From positions 1 through 50,364 of the forward strand of contig NZ_JAYLLH010000029.1 of the NCBI RefSeq assembly GCF_035818635.1: 50,364 nt of DNA, written 5' to 3'. Of this stretch, positions 1 through 12,400 are shown piece after piece. This DNA is from Mesobacterium_A hydrothermale. GTDB taxonomy: Bacteria > Pseudomonadota > Alphaproteobacteria > Rhodobacterales > Rhodobacteraceae. Below the pieces are notes generated by a model. It was not told the DNA's origin and searched no databases. It saw only the letters and a program-made list of their open reading frames with translations. Each line of letters opens with the position of its first letter. The stretch's first letter is position 1. The translations under genes were made by a program, and so were the position numbers.

Positions 1-77
1 ATGGCCATTCAGGGGCTCCGCGCGGATCAGTCGCCGAGCGGGCCGTACCGTTTTTCGTGCTCGTCGATCAGCCGGAC
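1..77. repeat. Terminal duplication, copy 1 (circular contig overlap)
   Basis: These 77 bases are identical to the last 77 bases of the window. An exact terminal repeat of this length is typical of assembler overlap on a closed circle rather than a biological repeat. It implies a circular molecule of about 50,287 bp, with the end of the DUF3467 gene and the start of the GAF-HlyD gene lying across the junction. Confidence 0.93.
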
Positions 78-371
78 CAGCATGTCGCGCAGGCGCTTGG
101 CGGCGTGCGGGGCCATCACCACCCGATGTTCCAGCTTGACCCTGAGCTGTTGTTCGCCCAGGTCCCAGCTTTCGTTGACGCCGAAATTGACCACCACCTC
201 TTCGCGGGTGGACGACCCGTTGCAGACGTTGCAATAACTGCTTTTCAGGTTCTCCGTCTCGAATTTCACCTGGTGCGGCGGGACCGTCGCCGCCCGGTTC
301 GGGTTGGCTTCGGGTTTGGCAGCGACGGTTTCCGTCTTGTCTGCTGTGTGCTGTTCCGCGGCTTTGGCCAT
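27..371 (-). CDS. DUF3467 family small protein
   Basis: A 114-residue protein starting at the ATG complementary to 369-371. The first 35 residues are polar, Ala/Lys-rich and probably disordered. The rest resembles DUF3467: a beta-rich part (FETENLKSSYCNVCNGSS, V/L strands, NFG) and a C-terminal helix (VVMAPHAAKRLRDMLVRLIDEHEKRYG). A Cys-x-x-Cys pair (C47, C50) could bind metal or form a disulfide. There is no signal peptide or membrane segment, so it is probably cytoplasmic. It lies 34 bp downstream of the giant LEPR-XLL gene and 18 bp upstream of the GAF-HlyD gene, all on the minus strand. The family has no established biochemical function. A chaperone or targeting role for the giant protein is inference from position only. 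A longer reading frame runs upstream to 611, but it overlaps the giant gene and is not needed. Confidence 0.85.
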   Translation of the reverse strand: MAKAAEQHTADKTETVAAKPEANPNRAATVPPHQVKFETENLKSSYCNVCNGSSTREEVVVNFGVNESWDLGEQQLRVKLEHRVVMAPHAAKRLRDMLVRLIDEHEKRYGPLGD

Positions 372-405
372 CAAGGTAAATCCTGTGTCAGGGTCTTCAT
401 TCGGT

Positions 406-3400
406 TCATTTCTCCGGCGCCCGTACAGGTGCATGGACGATCGGAACGGACAGCCCGCCGGGCGTGCCCTTGGCGATACTGTAGCTGCCGCCCGATGCGC
501 CTGTCCAGTCGGACAGATCTTCCTCGATCGGGACATCGGCGCCGTCGATCTGCATGCCGCGCAGCTTGACCGTGCCGGTGCGGCGGCCCTGCGGTGTGCG
601 GTTGAATGCAACGCAGGCCAGCACCGCCAGTTCCCCCACCAGCGCCGGAAGATCGCTGACCGTGACCTCGAACTCCTCGCGCTCGGGGTGATCGGTCAGG
701 GTGGCGCCGATGCCTTCGGCGACCGGCAAAAGCCTGTCGGGCATCAGCGCCGCGCCTTCGTATCCGAACCGCATGGTCACGCTGTCAGCCCCCTGCAAGC
801 CGCGCATCCTCAGGGCAAGATAGCCACCCAGAAGCGCCTCGGGGTCGATCAACTTTTCGCCCGGGTCCTCGGCCCCGCCGGTCGGGCTGAGCACGATGTC
901 ATAAACCTCGGGCAGTTGGTCGGCCTGACTGAAGTTCGCATCCGGCAGATCAAGACGCAGCGCGCCGCCGTCGTCCAGTTGCGCGGGCGCTTCCTGGATC
1001 GGGGTGTCGACGGGCTGGCCGTTGATTTCCACAGCGCGGATCCGCAGGCCCGAGTTGGACGGGTTGTCGCCCTTCAGGATGCGCAGGCGGAACAGGTCCA
1101 GTGCCCCTTTGGGCAGCGGTTGTTCGGCGTGGATCTCGACCCGCATGAGCGGTTGTCCGTCGCGCGTCGTCACCACGCTGTCGACGTCGACCCCAAACGG
1201 CAGGCAGATGCCCAAAAGCGCGTCGATCATCCAGATCGCTTCGGGACGGTGGGTGATTTCAACGACCATGTCGGTGATGCCGCCGGTGCTTTGGAACAGT
1301 ACGGGGATCAGCAGCGCACCGCCGCCACCCGCCGCGGTGCCGCCGCCGGTCAGTGTGCTGGTCGTGGTGCCGTTTACCGGAATCGGCTGGAACCCGTTGA
1401 TCCGCGGATTGTTCAGCTGGAACGTTGGTTGGACGAATGGCTCTACCTGGATCGGGGTGAAGGTCGACAACCGGGTTGTTGCGGCCGGGCGCACGTTCAG
1501 CGCAACGGTGGCATCGGCGGTCAAACCATCGGCATCGGTCACGCGGATGACGGCAGACGTGCTGCCGACATGGCCGGTGGTGTCGCCCACGATCAGGCCG
1601 CTGGTCGCATCGACATTCAGCCAGTCCGGGCCAGAAACCAGCGAATAGGTCAGCGCGCTGACCGGACCATCATCGTCGGTGGCGGCGAGGCTGGCAAAGA
1701 CCGGCTGGCCGCTGGTGAGGCTGAAGCTCAGGTCCTCGACCTCTGGCGGAGCGTTGACGTCGACCGTCAGCGTCGCTTCGGCCACCAGCCCGTCAGCGTC
1801 AGTCACCGACAGGCGCACCAGCGCCTCGCCTGCCTGGCCGGTGCTGTCACCGGTCAGGGTGCCAGTGGCCGGATCGACAGAGATCCACGCCGGGCCGGAC
1901 AGCAGCAGGAAGCTGAGCCCGGCGGCGGGCGTATCGGCATCCGATACCGTGACCGCATGGTTCAGCGCATCGCCGCGCACCAGCGTGACATCCGTCGCGG
2001 TCAGGACCGGGCGGGCGTTGACGTCAATCGTCAGGGTCACATCGGCGGTCAGCCCGTCGGTGTCGGTCACGCGGAAGGTGGCGGTTTGCGCCCCCGGATG
2101 GCCGGTGCTGTCGCCGGTGACAAGGCCGGTCGTGGCATCGACGCTGATCCATGCCGGGCCGGAGACCAGTGCATAGCGCAGATCGGCCGAGGCGGTTTCC
2201 GCGTCAGAGCCAACAAGTTGCAGCGACAACGCGGCCCCTTCCGTCAGGGTGACATCGGTGCCTGCCAGCACCGGCTTGGCCAGGACCGTGACGGTCAGCG
2301 TGGCGGCATCGGACAAGCCGTCGGGATCGGTCACCTGAACCCGGACACTGTGACGGCCTTGCTTTCCGGTGCTGTCGCCCGACAACGCGCCGGTGGCTGG
2401 GTCGACGGTGATCCAGTCGGGGCCAGAGAGCTTGGCAAAGACCAACGCGCCCGAAGGGGTATCGGCGTCGATTGCCGCGATCGCGTGGGCCAGCACGGTG
2501 CCTTCGACCAGCGTGGTATCCGACACGGCCAGAACCGGGCGTGCCTTGACCGTCAGGGTAAAGCTGGTGGTGCCGGAAAACCCTTCGCTGTCGGTGGCCT
2601 TGATGGTCACGGTAAAGACACCCGGATGGCCGGTGCTGTCGCCTGTGATCCGACCGGTGGTTGGGTCGATCGACAGCCACGCGGGCGCTGTCGTCAGTTC
2701 CAGCGTCGGGCTGCCTGCGGGATCGTCCGGGTCGGTGATCCCCGGCGTCACATCCATTGCCTGGCCTTCGGTCAGGGTTACGTCGGATGCGGTTAGAACC
2801 GGCGGCGCGTTCACATCGACCGAGAAGGACGTGGTTCCGGTCAGGCCGTCGCCATCGGTGACCGTCACCGTGACGTTGAACAGACCCGCCTGCCCGGTAC
2901 TATCCCCGGCAATTGCGCCGGTCACGGCATCCACGGTGATCCAGTCCGGGCCGCTGTCCTTGCTGTAGCGCAGGCTGGAGGCAGGGCTGTCGGCATCGGT
3001 GACCGTGGGCGACAGGGCCAGCGTTTCGCCTGCCAGGACGGTGGCATCCGGCACGGCGATGACGGGCCGTGCCTGTACGGTGATCGTGACGCTGGCCGCG
3101 CCGGTCAGGCCGTCTGCATCGGTGACCTGCACGCGCAAGACCTGGCTGCCGACATGGCCAGAGCTGTCGCCGCTGATCGCGCCGGTGGCGGGATCGACGG
3201 TGATCCAGTCTGGGCCGGACAGTTTGACATAGGTCGCGGTGCCCGCCGGATTGTCGGGGTCGGTCAGGGTTGGCGTGATTGCCAGCGCCTCGCCTTCGAC
3301 CACGGTGGTGTTCGCGATGGCCAGAACCGGCGGCGCATTGACATCGACATTCAGAGTGGCCTCTGCGCTCAGCCCGTCGGGGTCGGTGACCGACACACGC

Positions 3401-6400
3401 AGGGCAAAGACTCCGGCCTGGCCAGTGGTGTCGCCGGTGATGGCGCCGGTTGCGGCGTCGACGGTGATCCAGGCCGGGCCGTCGAGCTTGGCAAAGCGCA
3501 GGCTGGCCGCCGGGCTGTCGGCATCGGTCGCGGTGACCGCATGGGACAGTGCGGTGCCTTGCGTCACGGTCACATCCGTTGCGGTCAGAACCGGGCGCGC
3601 GCGGACCGTGACGTCAAAGCTGGCATCACCGGTCAAGCCCTCGGCATCGGTGACGCGCAGAGCGACGGTGAAAGTGCCGACATTGCCAGCGCTGTTGCCA
3701 CTGGCGGTGCCGGTCACCGGATCCACGCTGATCCACGCCGGACCGGACAGCTTGGTGAATGTCAGCTCGCTTGCCGGGCTATCGGGGTCGGTGGCCAACG
3801 GTGTTGCGGCCAGCGCATCGCCTTCGACCAGCACCACGTTCGTGGCCGACAGGGTCGGCGCCGCATTGACCGCAATATTGACAATCGCGTCGCTGTGCAG
3901 ACCGTCTTCGTCAGTGGCGCGCACGGTCACTGCATAGCGGCCCGCCTGTCCGGTGCTGTCACCGGCCAGAACACCGTTGGCCGGGTCGATCGCGATCCAG
4001 CCGGGACCGGAGACAAGGCTGTAGCTGATCTTTGTGTCGTCGCCATCCGGGTCGGTGGCGGACACCGCATGGCTGAGCGCAGCACCTTCCAGCAGCTTGG
4101 TATCGGTGACCGTCAGAACCGGCGGAGCCATGACCGACAGTGTGAAGCTGCGGGTCGCAAACGCGCCGGCGGGGTCGGTGACGCGGACGGTGAAGGTTTC
4201 GGTCGAAACCGCCGTCGGCGTCCACAGGATTTCCTTGGTCGCCTGGTCGATGGTGGCCCCTGCCGGGGCGGCATCCAGCGACAGCACCAGATCGGCCAGC
4301 GCATTGTCGATATCGGCAACCGTCACCGCCACGCGGGCCAGTTGATCCTGCGGCACACGCGCATCCGGGATCGCCTGCATGGTTGGCGCGTCGTTCACCG
4401 GGGTGACGGTGACGGTCAGGGTCACCGGGTCGGTCCGGTTCACGCCATCGAACAGGCGATAGGTGACCTCCCGTGTGCCGGTCACGTTGGCCTCTGGCGT
4501 ATAGCGGAACAGGCCGCCCGCCACCGGAACCAACGTGTCGCCACCCGTGATGGTTTCGATCTGAACGATCAGCGGATCGCCATCCGGGTCGCTGTCATTG
4601 GCAAGAACATCGATCAGAACCGGGGTATCTTCCGGCGTGGTGGCGGATTCACCCGCGGCAACCGGCGGATCGTTGGCAACCAGCCCCAACAGGCGGACAC
4701 TGTCGACACTGGCAGCGGCATTCACGTCGCCCAGCCCGATCAGGTCGAACGCCAGGATCAGCCCGGCGGGGCGTGGCGAGATACCGGTCAGATCGACGGT
4801 AACGATCAGGTTGCCCGATCCGTCATCGCTGACCCCAACCGCGGACGAGGTATAGCGCGTTCCATCGGCCTGAATGTTCAGGACCGCATCGGTCGCGCCC
4901 AGATCGGCAATCGCGGGCAGAACGGTATAGCCGGTGGCCGCGTCGAAGATCGCGACTTCCAGCGCGTCGGGCGGGCCATCTGTCGGGTTGCCAAGGGTGA
5001 TGTCGGACAGAGTGAATTGCAGTGCGGTCACACCGGCAGGCAGATCGAAGGCCTGGCTCAGGCCGGACATGACGCCCGAGCCTTCGTCGAGCTTGGCCTT
5101 GCCGCCGACGACCGACACGCTGCCGGTGGTGGTCCAGCCGGTCAGACCGCTGTCAAACGATCCGTTGGCGAAGGGTGCCGTCGGGGTCGAAACTGGCGTG
5201 ACAGTGGCGGCCCCGGGGGCCTCGACCGTCTGGCTGGTGGTCGGGCGGGCGATGCCTTCGCGGCCGACATAGTCGACCTCTTCCAGCAGGGCCGACCAAT
5301 CCCCCACGTCCGGGCCGGACGGCAGGCGACGCATCCCGGTGTCCAGAACCGGGCTCATCAGATAACCGTCGCCGGTCGGATCGACATGGTCGGGCAGGCC
5401 CATGGCGTTGCCCATTTCGTGCATGAGCACGGTCAAAAGGTCGATCCTGTCCAATGCCTCGCTGCCCAGATCGGCGCGGAAGACATGGGCACTGGCGGTG
5501 GCCACGTATTCAGCCTGGTCCAGAGGCGTCTGATCGACGAACCAGCCGTTGCCGGCGGCGTCGATGTCGATGGTGATCACATTGCCGTCGGTCAGCGCCA
5601 GCGCGTCGCCTTCCAGATCACCGACCTGGATCACCAGATCAGACAGCCGCCCCTGGGCATCGGGCACCAGAGCGGAATCGATCCAGATGCCTTCGGCCAC
5701 TTCTGCCAGGGCCTTGACCTCGTTCAGGGTGATGGACTCGGCCCCCGCGCCAATCTTGGCAGCGGTCTGATTCGACAGGGTTTTCACGAACTTGATGTCG
5801 TCGATGACGATCACGGCAGAGGCCGCATCGGCAATCCCCGAGAAAATATTGAAGGTCTTGAGCGCTTCGACCACCTCAAGAGCAAGCGATTCAGACGGCG
5901 CGCGTTCCAACCCAAGATTGCGGATTGTCATGTTGGCGACCTTGCCCTGCACATCCGTCGGGATCTTGAACTTGGCGGTCTGGGTGCCGAAGAAGCTCCG
6001 TTCGAAGGTGAACTTGTCTTCCTCTGTGGTCACACCATCACGGGTCACCAGCGCCTTGGCGCGGTATTCGCTGCCGTCCATGGTGGTAAAGATCACTTCG
6101 GTCTGAAGGTCGTTACGCGAATTCAGCGGCAAGAAGGCATCGAAGGTGACGTATTCCATGCCCTTGGGCACCAGCATCCGGTTGTGGGTGATCTTGTCGA
6201 GCTGCCCGACACTGTCGATCACGCTGTCGAAGATGTCCGGGATGGACTTGCCCACAAACGGGATTTCCGCCTCGGGGAAGAACGTCCGCACCAGTTCCTT
6301 GAGCGCCTGCGACCCGCCCATGACAAGGGCGTAATCGGGGTTCAGGTCCCACTTGAACTTGTGGGTGAAGAAGGCCAGCAGGTTCTTGCCAAGGTACGAG

Positions 6401-9400
6401 AAATATTCCGTCAGCGACTTGGCGCGTGCCGACTTGGACGCAGCCAGCGCATCCGGGCTGCTTTCGTCCAGCGGCGTGGCCAGGATATTGGCCAGCAGCG
6501 GCACGCCACCGCTGATGTCGGTCGACGGGCCCAGGTATTCCTTGATCGCGGGGGCAATCAGCGGATCGCTGGCGGCGGACTTGACCAGGTTGTCAAAAAC
6601 AGTCGCCAGCGTTTTCAGCAGCGTGCTGTCGTCGATGACGAAGTTATAGATATTGTCGACCGTGCTGGACAGTTGGCTGTTGTTCAGCAGCGTGTTGCCA
6701 TTGGCATCGACGACCGAGTAATTGCCGTTGCCCAAATCCTTGACCGTGCCGCCGACGTTGGCAGCGTATTCGTTGCGCAGCCGTGCCTTCTGTTCGGTTG
6801 GGGTATAGGCGTTGGTGTAGTTCGGGTTGGTGAACTTGTCGGCGTATTCCGTCAGCTTCTTTTCCAGCAGCGGCTTGATCACGCGGCTCAGCACGTCGAT
6901 CGCCTCGGCGCCGAAGTTCATGTTCACCAGGAACTTGCCAGTGATATCAACGGGGCCATCCAGCCCCCATCCGCCAGCCTGGTTTTCCGTGAACAGGTCG
7001 AAGGTGAAAGACGTGCCTTCATCGACGCCATCGGGGAAGGCCGCAGCCATCGCCGCATCCAGCGACGTACCGTCGATGCCACCATGCATGGACCAACCGG
7101 GCAGGTCATAATGCAGCGGGAAACGGCCCAGCTCGGGCGGCAGGTTCGGGATCAGCGCACCAACTGCGCCGGCAACGCCGATGCTCTTTTCGATGCCTTT
7201 GACGTCGGTCGACTTGATCTTGTCGCGCACTGCGGTCCAGTTCTTCGAACCGCCAACGGCTTCGGTAAAGCCTGCGGTGAACAGCCACTTCAGGTAATCC
7301 GACAGCGCGTGCCGCGTGCCATGAGAGAAGTCGCCGTTGAACACGGTCGGCACCGCCGGATACGGATCTGTCTTGGGCGCGGTCGGACGGCTGACCTCGG
7401 TATTGTCGAAATCAAGGCTGGTGCGCGCCCGTTCGCTGGTATCCGGCCGCAGATCGGGGTTGCCCGCCACGGTCGAGAAATAGAAGCCGGTGCCGATCGC
7501 CTCTGTGCGGGTGGTGTTGGACTTGTTGGTCCCGGGGTTCACGTTGGCGAATTCAAAGTACTTCTGGAAGTGCGCCTTCACCTCGGTCCAGCCTTCGCTG
7601 AACGCGACCGGGTCAATGCCGTAGTACGGCTGTTTGGTGAACTGTTCGTCAAAGATGTTGGAGATGGTTTCCAGGAATCCGCCTTCGCCCGACGAATTGA
7701 TCGCCAACCCTTCGTCGCCCAATGTCCTTGGGATCCCGACACCGCCAACGTAGAGCGAATTGACGTCCGCCGTGCCCAGATACCAGTTTGTGATCCGGCT
7801 GTGTGGCGTCGCGGTGGCATCGTCGTCGATGAAGCCGGGCACCTTGGCTTTGGTAAAGTTCAGTTCGATGTCGGGCTTGCCCAGCCCGTTTTTCGTCGGA
7901 ACCTTGTCCTTGCCATCGTTTTCTGTCGGAACGGCGGTCCCGTTCGGCGTGGTGACAGGCACAAGGTTGAGCACCGGAACATAGGTGACCAGCGTCGACG
8001 GGCCTGTCGGTGCGGTGGTCTGATAGTAGTTGTCGGCAAAGTCGATGTTCGACCAGACCTGAACGTTCGGGTCCTTGAAATCGTCCCACGGAATCGAACG
8101 TGCCTGCAACCCGGCCAGCCCTGCGATGTCAAACAGGATCTCGGCCCCGGCTTCCAGCCCGTTGATATACTTGATCAATGTCGCGGCCAGTGCCGGGTTC
8201 GCGATCGACACCAATGCGGCCCCGAACTTGAACAGCTTCAGCCAGTTCTTGATGATCGTCTCCAGCTCGACCTTCAGCGTATCCTGCTTGAAGTCGTGCG
8301 GGTCCAGCGTGGTCATGTGGATGTCGATGTTCTTGCTGGAATCGGTTTCCGGGAAATGCACGCCCAGACGCTGGATGATTTCCGAGTTGACCGACGTACC
8401 ACGGCTGTGGCCGATAAAGTGTACCGGGCTCTTGAAGACCTTGCCGCCGGTGTCGTCGTTCAACTGGACAATCGACGCAAAGAACGCATCCGCCGCCGCT
8501 TCGGAGAAGCCGCTGTCGGAAATGTTGCTTTCGCGATACCAGTCAAGGATCAGCGTCACCGCCTCTTTTTCCTTGAGATTGGCAACCGTGTACGGATCCT
8601 TGTCGATCCGGTAGCCTTCGGGTTCACCCGGACGGTATTCGTGCCATTTGCCGGTCTGACGGTTGTAGACAAGGATCGTGCCGCCGCCCGACGCCTTGTC
8701 GATGATCTCGCCATAGCTCAGCCAGGCCGCCAGCGTGTCTTCGTTCAGCGGGGTGTTGGCATAGTCGGGCAGAATCCCTTCGATCTGGAACCCGTGGGTC
8801 AGAACGTTGACCGTCGAGAACTTGGACTGTTCCGAGATCACCGCATCGGTGATGAAACGGCGCGACCCGGTGATCGATGCGCCGGAACTCTTGACCTCGA
8901 CCCCCCAGTAATAGCTTTGGCTGCCGGTCAGCGCATTGCTGAACCCGTCGTCGACCTCGATCACAACGGCATGTTTCAGATCGGTGCCGGGCGCGACGTC
9001 ATCCTCTGTCAGGTCGCGGGTCTTGGACCCGTCGATCTTGCCGTTGGCCTTGAGGAAGTAGTACTTGCCCGACCGGAACGCAAAGCTACCCTCGGTGGCA
9101 GGCGAATTGATCAGGCGATAGCGGTGATAGTCCGTCGCCTCGGTCGGATTGTCATTGCCCAGCCACGCGCGGTCGCGGAACGGATCGGTCGGGAACAGGC
9201 CCTCGCCCGGCTTCTGGGTTGAAACGTAAAGGTCCATTTCAAAATAGGGCTGGCCGATCTTGGCCGGGTCCAGGTGCACCTCGAACTTGAGCGGGTCGGC
9301 ATCCGCCCCGTTCACCTTGATGACCTTTTGCGGATAGACAAGTTCCAGCCCGATTTCATTCTGCACATCAAGGCCACGGCCCCAGAACACGATATCCAGC

Positions 9401-12400
9401 GGGTCGCCGAACACCTTGTCGCGGATGATCGGATCGCCAAGGCCGAACAGGCCACGCTCCAGATCGACCGGCAGTTCACGGTTGCGGCCGATCTTGTCGC
9501 CGTCGACCCCAAGGTCAGAGGCCGCGATCAGTTCGTCGATGTTGAACGTGACCAGTGCACCAGAGGCACGATAGTTGGCGAACAGCTGACTGCCGTCCGG
9601 GCGCATCGCCAGTTCCGTCAGGTATTGATCGGGGATCGGGCTGGTGGCGCCAACAAGGCCGGACAGGCCGTATTCATATTGCGTGCCCAGTTCGTTCCAT
9701 GCCGTTTCATCCATGTCGAACGGATTGCGGACAAGGCCCACCTTGTTGCCCAGTTCGTGCCGACGCTCGATTTCATAGGCGATCAGATTGTCGCTCATCG
9801 TCAGATAGCGCGACAGGTCGTAATCCGCGACAAACGCATAGCTGAGGTCCGGCGCCACCTGCACGGCCACCGGGTAACGGATGTCCAGGTCGTAGCGCTG
9901 GCTGCTGAGGGGCAGATAGTCGTCGATCAGGATCGGCGGGAACGGCAGCACGAAGCCGTTGTAGCGCACACCGATATCACGCTTGTTCAACTCCAGCGCG
10001 CGGCGGCCCGAATTCTGATCGTCGGAATCGGTGATCGTGCGCAGGGGTCTGACACTGACATCGAACGACCCCGAGTCGCTTTCGGTCGCCTGGATGGTAT
10101 AGAACCCTTCGCGATATTCGCCGCGGGCCACGAACACCAGTTTGTTCGGATCGCTGGTCGCTTCGATGTCGTAGGGGTCTTCGTAGCCGTTGAAATCCTT
10201 GATGACCTGCAAATAGGTGTTGGTCTCGCCCTGTGCGGCCAGTTCCGCCTGCTTGGGATCGACGTCGATGACAAAGATCCGGCCGTCGGTGCCGTTGCCT
10301 CGCGCCCAGCCCCCATCGCCGAACATGCCCGAATAGGGCACCGCGACATACAGGCGGCGACCGTCCGAGTTGACCTCGATGTCGTTGATCTTGCCATTCT
10401 GGCTGGCTTGTGCATCCGCCGGGATCGGCAGCGATACCTGCCGTTGCTGCAGGAAGTTCGGACCGGGCCGCAGGTCGATCACATGGACCTTGCCGGCCCC
10501 TGCGGCGTACAGGAAATTGCCATCGTTCGACAGCGTGATTGCCTGAACCCAGTTGCCCGGAATCTTGATAATATTGGTGCCCGGCGCGTTCGGGTCGATG
10601 TCGAACTGGCGCAGACTCAGCATGTCGACCACGGCAATACCGTCGTAGGTCGCCACATAGGCTGCGGACAGATCGCCCGCCAGCACCACGTCCGTGGCCC
10701 ACCCGTTGATCGGCTTGACGCCATCGAACAGCTTGATGTTTGTCACCACCTCGGTCTTTTCGGGCAGCGTGCCATCAATCGGGGCGGCGCCGCTTTCACT
10801 ATCCGACAGACCTGCGGGCAGAACGTCGAACACTTGCAGGATCGTCTGATCGACCCCGCCATCCCATTCCGAGCCGCCGACAACGCCATATCCACGATCG
10901 TTCTTTACGGTGAACTCTTCGGACGCCATTGCCTCGGTCCCGGCGCTCCAGCCGTTGACCGAACCGGCAATGCCGCCGGGCTTGGGCCGTTCAAACGTGT
11001 ATTTCGCGCGCGAAACCAGGATGTCGGACGACAAGGCCACCTGGAAGGTGCCGCTGCCGGTCTGTGCATCCAAAGTGACCGGCGTAAAGGACGCACCGCT
11101 GATGTACTGCGAATACCCCCCAATGGTGATCTTGAGCCGGGTGTCGGACAGCGACGACCCGAAGGTCGAGGAATTGCCGTTGTTGGTGCCATAGAACAGG
11201 TTGTCGCCGGTGATTTCCAACACGACAGAGCCGTCACCAAGCAGCTTGGGTTCCACCTTGGTGATCGCCGGATCGGCCCCGGGGGCCGCAGTCAACGGGG
11301 TGGCGGGCAGCTGAGCCTTGATGTTCAGGCGGCCTTCGACACCGGTCGGGTCGGCATCGTGTTCGTAATGCGACCATTCCTTGCCTTCCAGGAATTCCTG
11401 GTAAACGTCGATCCGCTGTTTCGCGGGGGTCATCTGGAACGCCATGTAGCTGATCCCAGCGACCAGCCCCAGCCCGACCAGCGCGCCGGGCAGACCACCG
11501 ACCGCAAGGCCGATTGCCATCGCCGGGATCACGGCCACGGCAGCCCGCGCCAGCGACGGGAGATAGAGCGTCGCATCCATCAGCGGCTGGTTGGCCCGCG
11601 CGACCAGGAAACTGCCCCGTTCCGAGAACCCCGGGAACGGCGGCGACGCGGTCCGGGCCACACCATTGGCGTCGACCTTGCCGCTGTCGACCAGCCGCCA
11701 GATCTTGCCGTACTGGCCATTGGTGCGGGCGGTGAAATCATCCAGCACGAAGAACAGCACATCATCGCCCGGCGCGGCCACGTCCGCCGAAACTTTGGCA
11801 CCCAGCTGCACCGGTCCGGTCAGCTCGCCGCCCGTCACTTCCAGCACGCCGCCACCAACAAAGGTGAAGTCCGGCGGCACGTCGATCTCCAGGTCGGCCT
11901 CGTCCACGGCGGTCAGCGATACGGTCGGCGCCGCCCCTTCGATCTGGCCCGCGCCGATGGCGATTTCCAGACCGTCCGGCGTGACCAGCGCGCCGCCTTC
12001 CTCGCCGATCGTGGCACTGCTGCCTTCGACGGGGGGAACGACGCGGACGGTCAGCACTTCTTCTGCGCCGCGATAGATCACGGTGACGGTGGTAATGCCT
12101 TCCCCCACGGATTCAATCAGGCCCTCGGCATCGACCGTTACGATATCGGTATTGCCCGCAACATAGACCACGCCATCTTCGGTGCCTTGCACGAACTTGG
12201 TACCGGTGGCCCCCAGTTCGGTGACGACCTGACGGCTGCCACCGTCCTTCAGGATCGTGACGCTGTCGGGATAGGCGTCGATGCCAAAGATCTGCGCGAC
12301 TGCTCCGGCGGAATCATCGGCGATGCCCACGGCAACGGCGGTGGCCGCAGACAGATTGCCACGCTGAACGGTGATATAGGTGTCACCTTCGGACAGGCCG

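Noticed and set aside
372..611. Upstream extension of the DUF3467 frame to an apparent start at 611
   Set aside because: The extension overlaps the end of the giant gene, is Arg/Ser/Ala-rich without family similarity, and the internal ATG at 371 matches the family length.
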